DNA of 10,175 nucleotides from Phycisphaerales bacterium (GTDB lineage: Bacteria > Planctomycetota > Phycisphaerae > Sedimentisphaerales > Anaerohalosphaeraceae), in contig DSDH01000091.1 of the NCBI GenBank assembly GCA_011055475.1, positions 1-10,175 on the forward strand, read 5' to 3'. The notes under the pieces were generated by a model. The model saw nothing but the letters and a program-made list of their open reading frames with translations. It searched no databases and was not told the origin of the DNA. Of the stretch, positions 1-7,039 are shown piece after piece; positions within the stretch are counted from its first letter, which is position 1; the number at the start of each line of letters is the position of its first letter. Position numbers and translations under genes: made by a program.

Positions 1-775
1 CCGGCAGACCGCGGTAACGATAGCACACGCCGATCATGCGAACGGCCAGCGATTGCAGGGTGCGGGCCGTCCGGACGTCGCCGCGGGCGAAGGCGTCCAT
101 GATCTCACGATAGAGGCGCGGCGCCAGATTATAGGTGCTGCCGATGGCGGCATCCGCCCCCGCGGCCAGGCCGCTGGTCAGCATCTCGTCACAGCCGAAG
201 AAGACTTGGTACCGATCGCCGACCGCTTCTTTGCACTGCTGGAACTGATGTACGGTCATGGCGGAGTACTTGATCCCCTTGAACGCGGGGATCACGGCTG
301 GGGCCCTTTGAAGAAACTCCATCATGTCGAAGCTGTTTCCGCTCAACTGCGGGATATGATAATAGTAGAAGTCCGTTTCCGGCGCCGCTTTCGCGATCTC
401 GGCGAGGAACGCTACCAGCATCTCCAGCCGTTGCGGCTTGAAGTAGCTGGGCCCCACGGCGGCGATCGCATCGGCTCCGTGCGCGGCGGCATGCTGCGCC
501 AGGTGCCGGGCCTCGATGAGGCTGTCGTGCCCGACGTGGACAATCGCCGGGATCCGCCTGTCAATCGCCTTGATATACGCCTCGGCCACCTGCTTTCGCT
601 CGGCCACGCTCAGGAGGGGGCCTTCCCCCGTACTGCCGCAGACATAAATGCCGGCGACCCCCTTCGCGATCAGGTGCTCGGTGACGGATGGAACGATTTC
701 GGTATGGATCGAACCGTCGGCCCCCATCGGCGAGAACGCCGCCGCGACCAATCCTTTGATATGAGGTCTCGCCAC
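1..775 (-). CDS. nanA: N-acetylneuraminate lyase, C-terminus cut by window edge
   Basis: Class I aldolase of the DapA/NAL superfamily, a cytoplasmic TIM barrel that splits N-acetylneuraminate into N-acetylmannosamine and pyruvate. Visible in 258 codons: the pyruvate-binding GSTGE loop (residues 47-51), the catalytic tyrosine in YYYHIP (Tyr139), the Schiff-base lysine in FKGIKYS (Lys169), and GCDEML (Asp196, Glu197) followed by GSTYN (Ser213). The Asp-Glu pair and the serine match the residues that hold the glycerol tail of sialic acid in E. coli NanA, which favours NAL over dihydrodipicolinate synthase or 2-keto-3-deoxy-sugar aldolases. YYYHIP and the surrounding text resemble the animal NPL and Bacteroides NanL branch more than E. 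coli NanA. The start is GTG at 775, because GGAGGG lies 4 bases upstream; in-frame ATGs at 787 and 805 lack a well-spaced ribosome binding site. The frame is open at base 1, and about 40 residues are missing compared with a usual length near 300. A 2-keto-3-deoxy-arabinonate enzyme is a less likely alternative. Confidence 0.85.
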   Translation of the reverse strand, partial: MARPHIKGLVAAAFSPMGADGSIHTEIVPSVTEHLIAKGVAGIYVCGSTGEGPLLSVAERKQVAEAYIKAIDRRIPAIVHVGHDSLIEARHLAQHAAAHGADAIAAVGPSYFKPQRLEMLVAFLAEIAKAAPETDFYYYHIPQLSGNSFDMMEFLQRAPAVIPAFKGIKYSAMTVHQFQQCKEAVGDRYQVFFGCDEMLTSGLAAGADAAIGSTYNLAPRLYREIMDAFARGDVRTARTLQSLAVRMIGVCYRYRGLP

Positions 776-1064
776 GATACCCTCCATTGGTGTGTCATTC
801 ATCATCCTGACAGATTCCCGTCGGATCCTGATAGCACGGCCAGAATCCCCGGTGACCGCAAGACTGTCTCTTCCGTTTGCGGTTTATGGGGTCAGACGCG
901 ACCTGATCGTACAGCCACTCCCCCGGTTCGTCCAGAGGCAAGTCCGCCTCCCGCACGCAGAGAGCCGGAATTGGCCGTACTTGCCCGTATCGCCCCATAA
1001 CCCGGCAGGGGTGGTGGCGTCGCAGACTGCGCCCCCGATCCTGGCGCAGCCGCACATTCGGATG
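776..1064. other. Intergenic region upstream of the sialate lyase
   Basis: A 289-base gap between the arabinofuranosidase stop and the lyase start. Short frames cross it but none resembles a protein or has a convincing ribosome binding site. Two small inverted repeats lie in it. ACCGCAA at 855-861 faces TTGCGGT at 877-883, a 7-bp stem with a 15-base loop. TGTCA at 793-797 faces TGACA at 808-812, half sites 10 bases apart just before the lyase ribosome binding site. I did not find a -35/-10 pair with good spacing. The promoter of the lyase is probably here, but I cannot place it. Confidence 0.4.
780..785 (-). promoter_or_regulatory. Ribosome binding site deciding a GTG start
   Basis: GGAGGG on the minus strand ends 4 bases before the GTG at 775. 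It selects this GTG over the upstream in-frame ATG codons, which would give an N-terminal tail not usual for the lyase family. Confidence 0.7.
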
Positions 1065-3029
1065 CTACTGTGCCCCGAATGTATAAAGCATCACGCTCAG
1101 TCCAACCACCTCCAGGCTGTCCGTGGCCGTGGGGACCGCCCGCGTGGTGATATCCACCTGGCGGGGTTTTCCGGGGGCGTTGTGGGACCATTTATCGGCA
1201 CCGGTAAGCGTCCATTGCTGCCCGGGAGCGGCAAGGGTCCCGCCGTTCAATTTCAGTGAGAGCGAATGGGCCTGGTCGGTCGGATTGACGACGCCGATCG
1301 TCAGGACGGTCCCATCCGTCGACAACGCCGCGGCGACATCCAGCGGTTTGAAGTCGCCGCCGACCCGAACGGGAATCGTGCCGAACCGCTCCCGATAGAG
1401 CTTCAAGACCAGCCCGGTGGTTTCAAACTCCGCCTGGGTCTTGGTCGTCTTGATCGCGCCGATGACGTTGACGGTCTGCGCATAGTTGGCCATGAAGTAG
1501 ATATCGCTGTTGCGGAAGAACTCGTGCAGCCCGACGGCGATCCCCAGCGCATCTTGCAGGAAGTAGCGGACCCCCAGCTCACCGTATTCGTTGGGCCCGT
1601 ACCAGTAGTTCCACTCGTCCATGGCGATCCGGATGTCCTTGTCCGCCAGACCCGGGATGCTCGTGCGGTAGTCCCGGTGCGCATCGGCCACGTCGCGGAT
1701 CTGCGCGGCGATCTGGCTGACGTGAGAGACCACGTCGTTTCGATCCTGCCAGTAGAGGTGCTCGCTGATCAGGTCCATGTGGTCGGCGCACGTGGTGAGC
1801 ATCTGTCGGCTCCAGGGTCCCTTGGCCCCGACGGCGATGGGCTTGAACGTGGGATCGACCTTGCGCATGGCGTCCACCACGCGATTGTGCTTCTTGACGT
1901 ATTCCTCCAGCGGGATGTGACCCAGTTGCCAATCCCCGTACATCTCGTTGCCGATCGCCCACCATTTCACGCCCCACGGCTTGGGGTGGCCGTTTTGGGC
2001 GCGGCGTCGCCCCATGGGCGTGTCGGGGGCGCCATTGACGTACTCGATCTCCTCGGCGGCGGCCTCGGCGCCGCCCAGGCCGGTGTTGACGGCGATAAAC
2101 GCCTCGGCGTTGATCTCGCGGCACAGTTGCAGGAACTCATGGAGGCCTACATCGTTGTGCTCGATGCCCTTCCAGGCGGGATTCTTGCGGGGCGGACGAC
2201 GGTCCGGATCGCCGATGCCGTCCTTCCAGTCATAGCCGCTGACGAAATTGCCGCCCGGCCACCGATAGACCGGTGCGTTGAGCTCTTTGAGCAAGGCCAC
2301 GGTGTCCGCTCGCCAGCCGAAGAGGTTGTCGGCGGGCATGAGCGAAACCGTGCCGATCTTGAAGTGTCCCTTCCCACGGCTAACGATCTCCAGGCGGCCG
2401 TTGTCCGTAGCGCCCTTGGCCGTGAATTGCAGTGGAAACTTGGCGAAACTCGGTGAGATACTGCGGATCACGACGGTGTGCCGGTCGCCGGCTCCGCCTC
2501 CCCAAACGAGGCTGACCTCGATCGGGGCGGCCTGAGGATCGCCGGCCAGTACGATACGGCCCGCATAGTCCTTGCCATCGACGAGGCCGAGCCGTTCCTG
2601 AAGCAGGCCGCCGGGCGTTCCATCGCCCGACAGCGTGATCTGGGGTGTGTGCTCACCCACGTAGGGGTCCTCCGTCATCATCGAGACAGACTTCTTGTCC
2701 CCGATGATCATCCAGGGCGAAGCCGTCAGCAGTTCGTAGGGATGTCCCTCGCCGTCCCAGGACCGCGGGCCGGGTTTGTACATGGTCCAGGCCGGGGCTT
2801 CGCCGGTGACGGGATAGAAGAACTTGCGATCTTCCAGCATCTCGGCCCAGAGACCGCCATAGATGCAACGCCCCAGATGTTCGATGAATTGGCCGTAGAT
2901 GTACTTGGAGATGGGCTCACGTTTGTCATCCAGGTCGATGGTGACGCTGAACGTCCGCGCGCAGGCGGACAGCCCCAGTCCGGCCAGCACGACGAATACG
3001 ACCGCCCCATATGTCCGTGTTCTCCTCAT
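1065..3029 (-). CDS. Lipoprotein alpha-L-arabinofuranosidase, family GH51
   Basis: Retaining exo-glycosidase that removes terminal alpha-L-arabinofuranosyl groups from arabinan, arabinoxylan or arabinogalactan. It has 654 residues. The leader is MRRT, a hydrophobic stretch (residues 8-20) and the lipobox LSAC (Cys23), so it should be membrane-anchored and act outside the cytoplasm. The GH51 opening YGQFIEHLGRCIYGGLW is at 45-61, a beta-rich carbohydrate-binding-like insert spans about 85-230, and a (beta/alpha)8 barrel follows with RWPGGNFVSGYDWKDGIG (256-273). Glu362 in IGNEMYG is the acid/base and Glu472 in MDEWNYWYG is the nucleophile. A C-terminal beta-sandwich runs from about 560. It is longer than the roughly 500-residue cytoplasmic type, as expected for the exported plant/Bacteroidetes-like type. 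The start at 3029 is chosen because GGAGG sits 7 bases upstream and the leader then reads as a normal lipoprotein signal; a longer in-frame ATG at 3104 adds 25 non-leader residues. Substrate beyond arabinofuranosides cannot be read from sequence. Confidence 0.93.
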   Translation of the reverse strand: MRRTRTYGAVVFVVLAGLGLSACARTFSVTIDLDDKREPISKYIYGQFIEHLGRCIYGGLWAEMLEDRKFFYPVTGEAPAWTMYKPGPRSWDGEGHPYELLTASPWMIIGDKKSVSMMTEDPYVGEHTPQITLSGDGTPGGLLQERLGLVDGKDYAGRIVLAGDPQAAPIEVSLVWGGGAGDRHTVVIRSISPSFAKFPLQFTAKGATDNGRLEIVSRGKGHFKIGTVSLMPADNLFGWRADTVALLKELNAPVYRWPGGNFVSGYDWKDGIGDPDRRPPRKNPAWKGIEHNDVGLHEFLQLCREINAEAFIAVNTGLGGAEAAAEEIEYVNGAPDTPMGRRRAQNGHPKPWGVKWWAIGNEMYGDWQLGHIPLEEYVKKHNRVVDAMRKVDPTFKPIAVGAKGPWSRQMLTTCADHMDLISEHLYWQDRNDVVSHVSQIAAQIRDVADAHRDYRTSIPGLADKDIRIAMDEWNYWYGPNEYGELGVRYFLQDALGIAVGLHEFFRNSDIYFMANYAQTVNVIGAIKTTKTQAEFETTGLVLKLYRERFGTIPVRVGGDFKPLDVAAALSTDGTVLTIGVVNPTDQAHSLSLKLNGGTLAAPGQQWTLTGADKWSHNAPGKPRQVDITTRAVPTATDSLEVVGLSVMLYTFGAQ

Positions 3030-3103
3030 GGTACTTCCTCCAGCGCAGGTTGGCATCGTGTCGGGCCATCTCTCACCAGGCGGGCCGGTGACGCCCCGCC
3101 ACA

Positions 3104-3148
3104 CTTGGCCCTATCCTACCGTACTTGGCACCGTCCCGCAACCTTGGC
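3104..3148 (-). promoter_or_regulatory. Candidate promoter with three CTTGGC boxes, upstream of the GH51 gene
   Basis: On the minus strand TTGCGG (3141-3136), a 17-base spacer and TAGGAT (3118-3113) form a modest sigma-70-like pair that would start transcription near 3106, about 77 bases before the GH51 ATG. Three direct copies of CTTGGC (plus-strand reading) lie at 3104-3109, 3124-3129 and 3143-3148, that is 20 and 19 bases apart. They fall at the start point, inside the spacer and just upstream of the -35. This layout suggests operator sites on one face of the helix. Function is inferred only. Confidence 0.4.
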
Positions 3149-3165
3149 TCGTTGAAGGCAGGGCC

Positions 3166-5343
3166 TCAGGGCATGGGTTTGAGTCCCTCCCAGCGGAGGT
3201 TCCACTTGCCGTTGTCCGGAAAGCCGGGATGGGGCCGCTCCGGGGCGCCGTCCCAGCCCGCGGCCATCATCGCCACCGCCGTCAGCAACCCTCCGTTGCC
3301 CGGCAGATACAGGGGCAGCCGGGGCGACTGGTAGTTGTGGCCGTTCGGCAGGTGGCGATTCTTCGGCGAGTCGATGAACAAGGCATCCACCGCCTGTTCG
3401 GGCCGGCCCAGACGTGCCGCCGTCATGGCCAGCATGGGATAATCCCAGCCCCACGTACTCGACCACTCCCAATGCTCGAGCACGTGGTCGTACGTTCGTT
3501 TCATCGTCTCGGCGTCGATAAGAGGCGTCGGAGGGATTACCCCCAAGGCCGCCACCATGGACGGGTGATCCCTATAGATCGTGTAGGGCGCGGTCTCGAT
3601 GGCGGTGTAGACACCCTCCCGGACATGCGGCCTGGCCAAGTGCTTCATCACGTGATCCCACTGGGGGTTGCGCTCCAGCCCGAGCCGCTGACGCCACGTT
3701 TGAGCCGTCTCGATGGCCCAGTGCCAGTAGGCCAGCTCGAACGTGGGATTGAGATTGCGGGCCCGGGTCGAGCCATAGTTTTCTTGCGCCGGGATCAGCG
3801 CCGGGCCCAACACATAGCGCTGTCGCTCACTATCCCACACCGGGTAGGAGGCCATGAACTCGGCCGTCTGAAAGACGAGGTCCTCATAACGCTTCAGCGT
3901 CTCGCGGTCTCTGTAAGCACGATAGCACAACTCAGCGTAGTAAATCGGATGCGGCTGCTGCCAGATGAGAAACACGCCCACGCGGCTGGGGCTCTCGCGC
4001 CCATCGGGGCCGACCATTTTCGGCCATCGCACGCCGGAGTAACCCTGAAGCCGCGCCGTCGCCTGGGCCATGGGCAGAATGGACTCGTACCAGGGCAGGC
4101 TGCGCTCCAGCAGGTCGATCCGATTCCAGAGCGCGAAGTGCGCTGCATGCCACCAGTGCATCTCCAGGTGGAACTTGCCATGCCAACTGTTGCAGACCAG
4201 GCCGGTCTCCTGGGGTGGCCGGGACCCTGCACACTGGATCGCCGTCAGATACTGAGAGAGCACCACCCGTCGCTCCAACTCGGCCGCGCGTGGGTCCGTA
4301 CAGGCCGAGAAATCAATGGCGCCGCCGCGATTCCAGAATGCGGCCCAGTGATCCGCGGCCGCCTTGCGAACGCTGGAAAAACCGGGCGGTGAATGCTGAA
4401 TCGGCGTCTTTGAAAAGGCAAAGGCGATTTCCAAAGATGGGTGATCCCGGCACGTGATCTCATAGAGGTGTGGGGCCTTGGCCTCGATGTGACCGCCGTC
4501 GGACCAGGTGACGCGGACGTAATAGCGATCCCGGTCCAACACGCGAGCAAGGTCCATTCCCACGTCCAGCATGCGTCCGGTTGTGGTGTGGCGGTCAGGA
4601 CTGGACCAGTCCGCGGCGTTTCTCCAATCGGTGCCGGCGTAGGGAAACGCCACTCTCACCGTCAGCAGCCCTTCGGACAGGAGGGGTGACTCGATTCGCA
4701 CGGCCAGGACGTCGCGACGAGGATGGCAGACGGTCTGCACGGAGACCGCCCGCCCGTTGAGTTCGAAGCGGCTGGTCAGTAACCCGGTCCAGAGATTCAG
4801 CTTCTGCGTGGTATTCTCCAGGTTCTCGATCCGGGCCTCGGCTCCATCGGACTTGAGCAGATGCAGGCCGATCCGGCCCAGGTGTAACCGATGCGGATTG
4901 GATCGCAGCCAGGTTCCCGCCGGTGAGTATCCACCGGAAAACGCGCCATCGGCGGCGTAGGGCACCTTGCGCCCGGCCACCACGTAATCGTCCAAAACCT
5001 GGGACAGGTCATAGCCTTCGGGGTTGGGCATGCTGTGCCAGCCCCAATGCGACAGGGTGCCCAACGGCATGCCCGATTCGTGGAACTCAGGGAACGTTTG
5101 AAGGCCGGTGATGTCCGCCGTGAAGGCGAATTCGCCGTTGCCCACGCTCAGGGGGCTCAGCGGATTGGGACGATGGAGTTCGACGTTGTGTCGCGTGACC
5201 AGGGCGTGCCTGTCGATCGATGCGATGCTCGACTCGGCCTGGCCGGCGTTGACAACCGGAAGGCACCAGGCGCCTGTCAGAAGCAATGAAACCACGGCCC
5301 TACCGACCCACCCCATGCCGCACCACCACTTACGTATCCGCAC
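3166..5343 (-). CDS. Exported six-hairpin glycosidase, specificity unknown
   Basis: A 725-residue secreted protein that fits the (alpha/alpha)6 six-hairpin glycosidase superfamily. It has a Sec leader: basic start (RIRK), hydrophobic core about residues 11-28, probable cleavage after VNA (31-33). An N-terminal beta-sandwich follows, with SVGNGEFAFTADITGLQTF (66-84) and LGTLSHWGWH (94-103). The helical barrel starts near 325 and includes NSWHGKFHLEMHWWHAAHF (385-403), GVRWPKM (437-443), WQQPHPIYYAEL (461-472), NPTFELAYWHW (532-542) and EHWEWSSTWGWDYPM (623-637). The layout recalls families such as GH65 and GH95, but I cannot match a catalytic pair to either; Glu394, Glu536, Glu626 and Asp634 are candidates only. 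The start is GTG at 5343, with GGAGG 7 bases upstream; an upstream in-frame ATG (5379) and a later one (5316) have poorer sites. It lies between the arabinofuranosidase and the exported dehydrogenase, which suggests work on the same glycan. No hydrolytic product can be named. Confidence 0.75.
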   Translation of the reverse strand: MRIRKWWCGMGWVGRAVVSLLLTGAWCLPVVNAGQAESSIASIDRHALVTRHNVELHRPNPLSPLSVGNGEFAFTADITGLQTFPEFHESGMPLGTLSHWGWHSMPNPEGYDLSQVLDDYVVAGRKVPYAADGAFSGGYSPAGTWLRSNPHRLHLGRIGLHLLKSDGAEARIENLENTTQKLNLWTGLLTSRFELNGRAVSVQTVCHPRRDVLAVRIESPLLSEGLLTVRVAFPYAGTDWRNAADWSSPDRHTTTGRMLDVGMDLARVLDRDRYYVRVTWSDGGHIEAKAPHLYEITCRDHPSLEIAFAFSKTPIQHSPPGFSSVRKAAADHWAAFWNRGGAIDFSACTDPRAAELERRVVLSQYLTAIQCAGSRPPQETGLVCNSWHGKFHLEMHWWHAAHFALWNRIDLLERSLPWYESILPMAQATARLQGYSGVRWPKMVGPDGRESPSRVGVFLIWQQPHPIYYAELCYRAYRDRETLKRYEDLVFQTAEFMASYPVWDSERQRYVLGPALIPAQENYGSTRARNLNPTFELAYWHWAIETAQTWRQRLGLERNPQWDHVMKHLARPHVREGVYTAIETAPYTIYRDHPSMVAALGVIPPTPLIDAETMKRTYDHVLEHWEWSSTWGWDYPMLAMTAARLGRPEQAVDALFIDSPKNRHLPNGHNYQSPRLPLYLPGNGGLLTAVAMMAAGWDGAPERPHPGFPDNGKWNLRWEGLKPMP

Positions 5344-5350
5344 TGGAGTA

Positions 5351-5355
5351 CCTCC
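5351..5355 (-). promoter_or_regulatory. Ribosome binding site deciding a GTG start
   Basis: GGAGG on the minus strand lies 7 bases before the GTG at 5343. With this start the protein opens with a short basic region and a hydrophobic core, as a Sec signal should. The longer frame would place 43 extra polar residues before it. Confidence 0.65.
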
Positions 5356-5490
5356 ACGTGTGCCTACATCGTGCCTCATTCCGGCCTTTCTGCGATGAGG
5401 TCTCTCTGGCCGCCGGGGATGTAATCGCGTGATCGGCCGGGATGGACACAGTACCCTGGGGGCAAGGGACATCCTGACCTTTAGACAGGT

Positions 5491-5513
5491 ATGGCCGGAG
5501 GGGACGGCCCCAT
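5491..5513 (-). terminator. Possible hairpin after the dehydrogenase gene
   Basis: GGCCG (5493-5497) and CGGCC (5505-5509) enclose a 7-base loop, and ATGG/CCAT at the outer edge can extend the stem with a bulge. It lies about 52 bases past the stop of the dehydrogenase gene. No run of T follows on the minus strand, so it is at best a weak or factor-assisted terminator. Confidence 0.22.
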
Positions 5514-5564
5514 CACGCTGATGTCTCAGCCTGACGCGTTTGCCCTGGCCGAGCCCGATCCTCG

Positions 5565-6698
5565 TCAGCCCCTTTTCTTGCCAATGAACAGATCCAAATC
5601 TTCCAAAAGGTTCTCTTTTTCTATGGGGAAGCCATACCGGACCGCCGTAAAGACATCGTCTCTATCCTGGCCCTCCTCCACGAGGGTTCTTGCTCCGGCC
5701 TTGATGACATTCCAAATGCGCTCTCCGACCTTCTGATCGGGGGATCCTGGATAGAGCTCCGGGAATCTCCGGGCTAGTTCATGAAAGCCATCAAGGTCCG
5801 TCCGGTCGTACACAAAGAACCCTTCGCCGGACTTGAGACCATAAGTCTTCTGTCGCTTCATCCGGGTCACGACCTCGGGCACGGGCAGGCCCATCCTCTC
5901 TTCCACCTGCCTGAAGACCGTGTATAGCGTATCATAGCCGATCAGATCCATGGCCATGATGCCGCCATACGGCATGTCGAAGTAATCCCGACAGGAATAC
6001 TCAATCGTCACCGGAGTGTGCTCGTCCATCAAATCAAACATGGTGAACATGACGTTGTGCCATATCCGGTTGAAGAGATAACCGGTGCTCTCGCCGTTGA
6101 CGATCGCGACGGCGAACCCTTTCTCTCGAAAGGCGCGGGCCATAGCTTCCAGCCGTTGCCGTTCGGTGTAGGGTCCGGGACCCTGGAGCTCGACAAATCT
6201 CCTGGTCCTCAGATCCGGCAGGATGTGCGCGTTGAGGAGTCTTTCGGGATGGGTGACCTTGTCGACGTAGCGGCTGCACGGAATCATCGAGGATATTGTC
6301 GCCAGATACGTGTGCTCGCTGACGTGGCCGCCCAGTTGTTCCAGAATGGAGCCCTTCAGTGAAGGGTCCTCTGGGACCGCCTCAATGACGGTGCCCAGGT
6401 TGATCGGGAGGTCGTCAATACGGGCATAAACACCGGTCAGGCCTTGCTTTGTGGCACGCCGCCTGGCGTCCGGAGCGATATCCACCCCATACACCCGGCT
6501 CTTTCGCTCGGCCAGATAGGCCGCGATTTCTCCCCCCATTGTGCCCAGGCCGATGATGCCGACATCGTCCAGCGGGCAAGGTGTTGAGCGGTCGATCTGA
6601 AGTGATTCACAACCAAGGAGAGAGGCTCCCAGAAACACGATCGCTTCTCGTCTGGTCCAACCCCATGTTCGACTTCCCTGCATGCGTTCATGAGCCAT
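5565..6698 (-). CDS. 3-hydroxyacyl-CoA dehydrogenase-like protein with Tat lipoprotein leader
   Basis: NAD-dependent oxidoreductase of the 3-hydroxyacyl-CoA dehydrogenase family, 377 residues. The leader reads WTRREAIVFLGASLLGC (residues 14-30): a twin-arginine pair, a hydrophobic stretch and a lipobox-like LLGC (Cys30), so a folded, cofactor-loaded protein would be exported and anchored. The Rossmann site is GIIGLGTMGGEIA (47-59). His158 (NAHIL) and Glu170 (RFVEL) are 12 apart, the spacing of the catalytic His/Glu dyad of the family, and Ser136-Ser137 fall where the family's substrate-contacting serine is. GYLFNR (206-211) opens the C-terminal helical domain, and TYGLKSGEGFFVYD (285-298) is its typical end motif. 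The start is uncertain: ATG at 6698 has GGGGA about 8 bases upstream, while GTG at 6713 adds five residues. The true substrate may not be a CoA ester, since CoA and NAD are not expected outside the cytoplasm. The gene's 3' end looks less GC-rich than its neighbours. Confidence 0.8.
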   Translation of the reverse strand: MAHERMQGSRTWGWTRREAIVFLGASLLGCESLQIDRSTPCPLDDVGIIGLGTMGGEIAAYLAERKSRVYGVDIAPDARRRATKQGLTGVYARIDDLPINLGTVIEAVPEDPSLKGSILEQLGGHVSEHTYLATISSMIPCSRYVDKVTHPERLLNAHILPDLRTRRFVELQGPGPYTERQRLEAMARAFREKGFAVAIVNGESTGYLFNRIWHNVMFTMFDLMDEHTPVTIEYSCRDYFDMPYGGIMAMDLIGYDTLYTVFRQVEERMGLPVPEVVTRMKRQKTYGLKSGEGFFVYDRTDLDGFHELARRFPELYPGSPDQKVGERIWNVIKAGARTLVEEGQDRDDVFTAVRYGFPIEKENLLEDLDLFIGKKRG

Positions 6699-6826
6699 AC
6701 GCCGATTCCCCACTCTTGTGACGCGTGAAGCGCCCTCATGCTCGGCTGAATACAGCGCGCATCCCCATACGGCACGGCAACGTCCATGTGTCTCAGACAG
6801 TTCAGCCAGCCGTCCGATCGACGGTG

Positions 6827-6856
6827 ATTATACTCCATGGCTCCACATCCTGCCAG
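6827..6856 (-). promoter_or_regulatory. Candidate promoter for the exported dehydrogenase
   Basis: On the minus strand CTGGCA (6856-6851), an 18-base spacer and a perfect TATAAT (6832-6827) form a sigma-70-like promoter. Transcription would start near 6820, leaving a leader of about 120 bases before the ATG at 6698. Confidence 0.5.
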
Positions 6857-6931
6857 GTGTTCCCTGGCGTCGATGTGGACGAGCCGCGTCCGACCGGCCG
6901 GCATGGGGCGCCGCCTTTTTGAAAACCGTGT

Positions 6932-6960
6932 TTGGCAATGGCCGTCGGCGAGCCTAAAAT
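6932..6960 (+). promoter_or_regulatory. Sigma-70-like promoter of the OsmC gene
   Basis: TTGGCA (6932-6937), a 17-base spacer and TAAAAT (6955-6960) match the -35 and -10 consensus at five of six bases each. Transcription would start near 6967, about 73 bases before the ATG at 7040. It lies in the 341-base divergent region (6699-7039), back to back with the candidate promoter for the dehydrogenase; apart from these promoters and the palindrome at 6960 I see no gene in that region. Confidence 0.6.
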
Positions 6961-6970
6961 TGACTGTCAA
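6960..6970. promoter_or_regulatory. Palindrome at the OsmC transcription start, possible operator
   Basis: TTGAC-T-GTCAA is a perfect 11-base palindrome that touches the last base of the -10 box and covers the predicted start point. A repressor bound here would block the promoter. It does not match the AT-rich OhrR operator as I know it, so the regulator is unknown. Confidence 0.35.
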
Positions 6971-7039
6971 GCAATCGTGCGACACGGCCCGATCGACGGG
7001 GATGTTGTATCCATAGTGAAACGCAGGAGAGAGGCGAGA

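Noticed and set aside
931..945. GGTTCGTCC resembling a tRNA T-arm
   Set aside because: No acceptor, D or anticodon stem can be paired around it.
53..1000. Long open frame on the plus strand opposite the lyase gene
   Set aside because: It lies antisense to a clear aldolase with all its motifs, has no recognisable domain, and runs into the intergenic gap. High GC content makes such shadow frames common.
795..1055. 86-codon minus-strand frame in the gap before the lyase gene
   Set aside because: It has no ribosome binding site and no similarity I can recognise, and its residue composition looks random.
1266..2456. 396-codon plus-strand frame opposite the arabinofuranosidase
   Set aside because: Composition is typical of an antisense shadow (Val/Asp/Leu/Gly-rich, no domain), and the opposite strand encodes an intact GH51 protein.
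2899..4392. 497-codon plus-strand frame opposite the six-hairpin glycosidase
   Set aside because: It crosses two real minus-strand genes and their gap, is rich in His, Arg and Pro, and matches no family.
6960..6965. TTGACT as a -35 box for the OsmC gene
   Set aside because: No -10 hexamer lies 16-18 bases downstream, whereas TTGGCA-N17-TAAAAT just upstream fits well.
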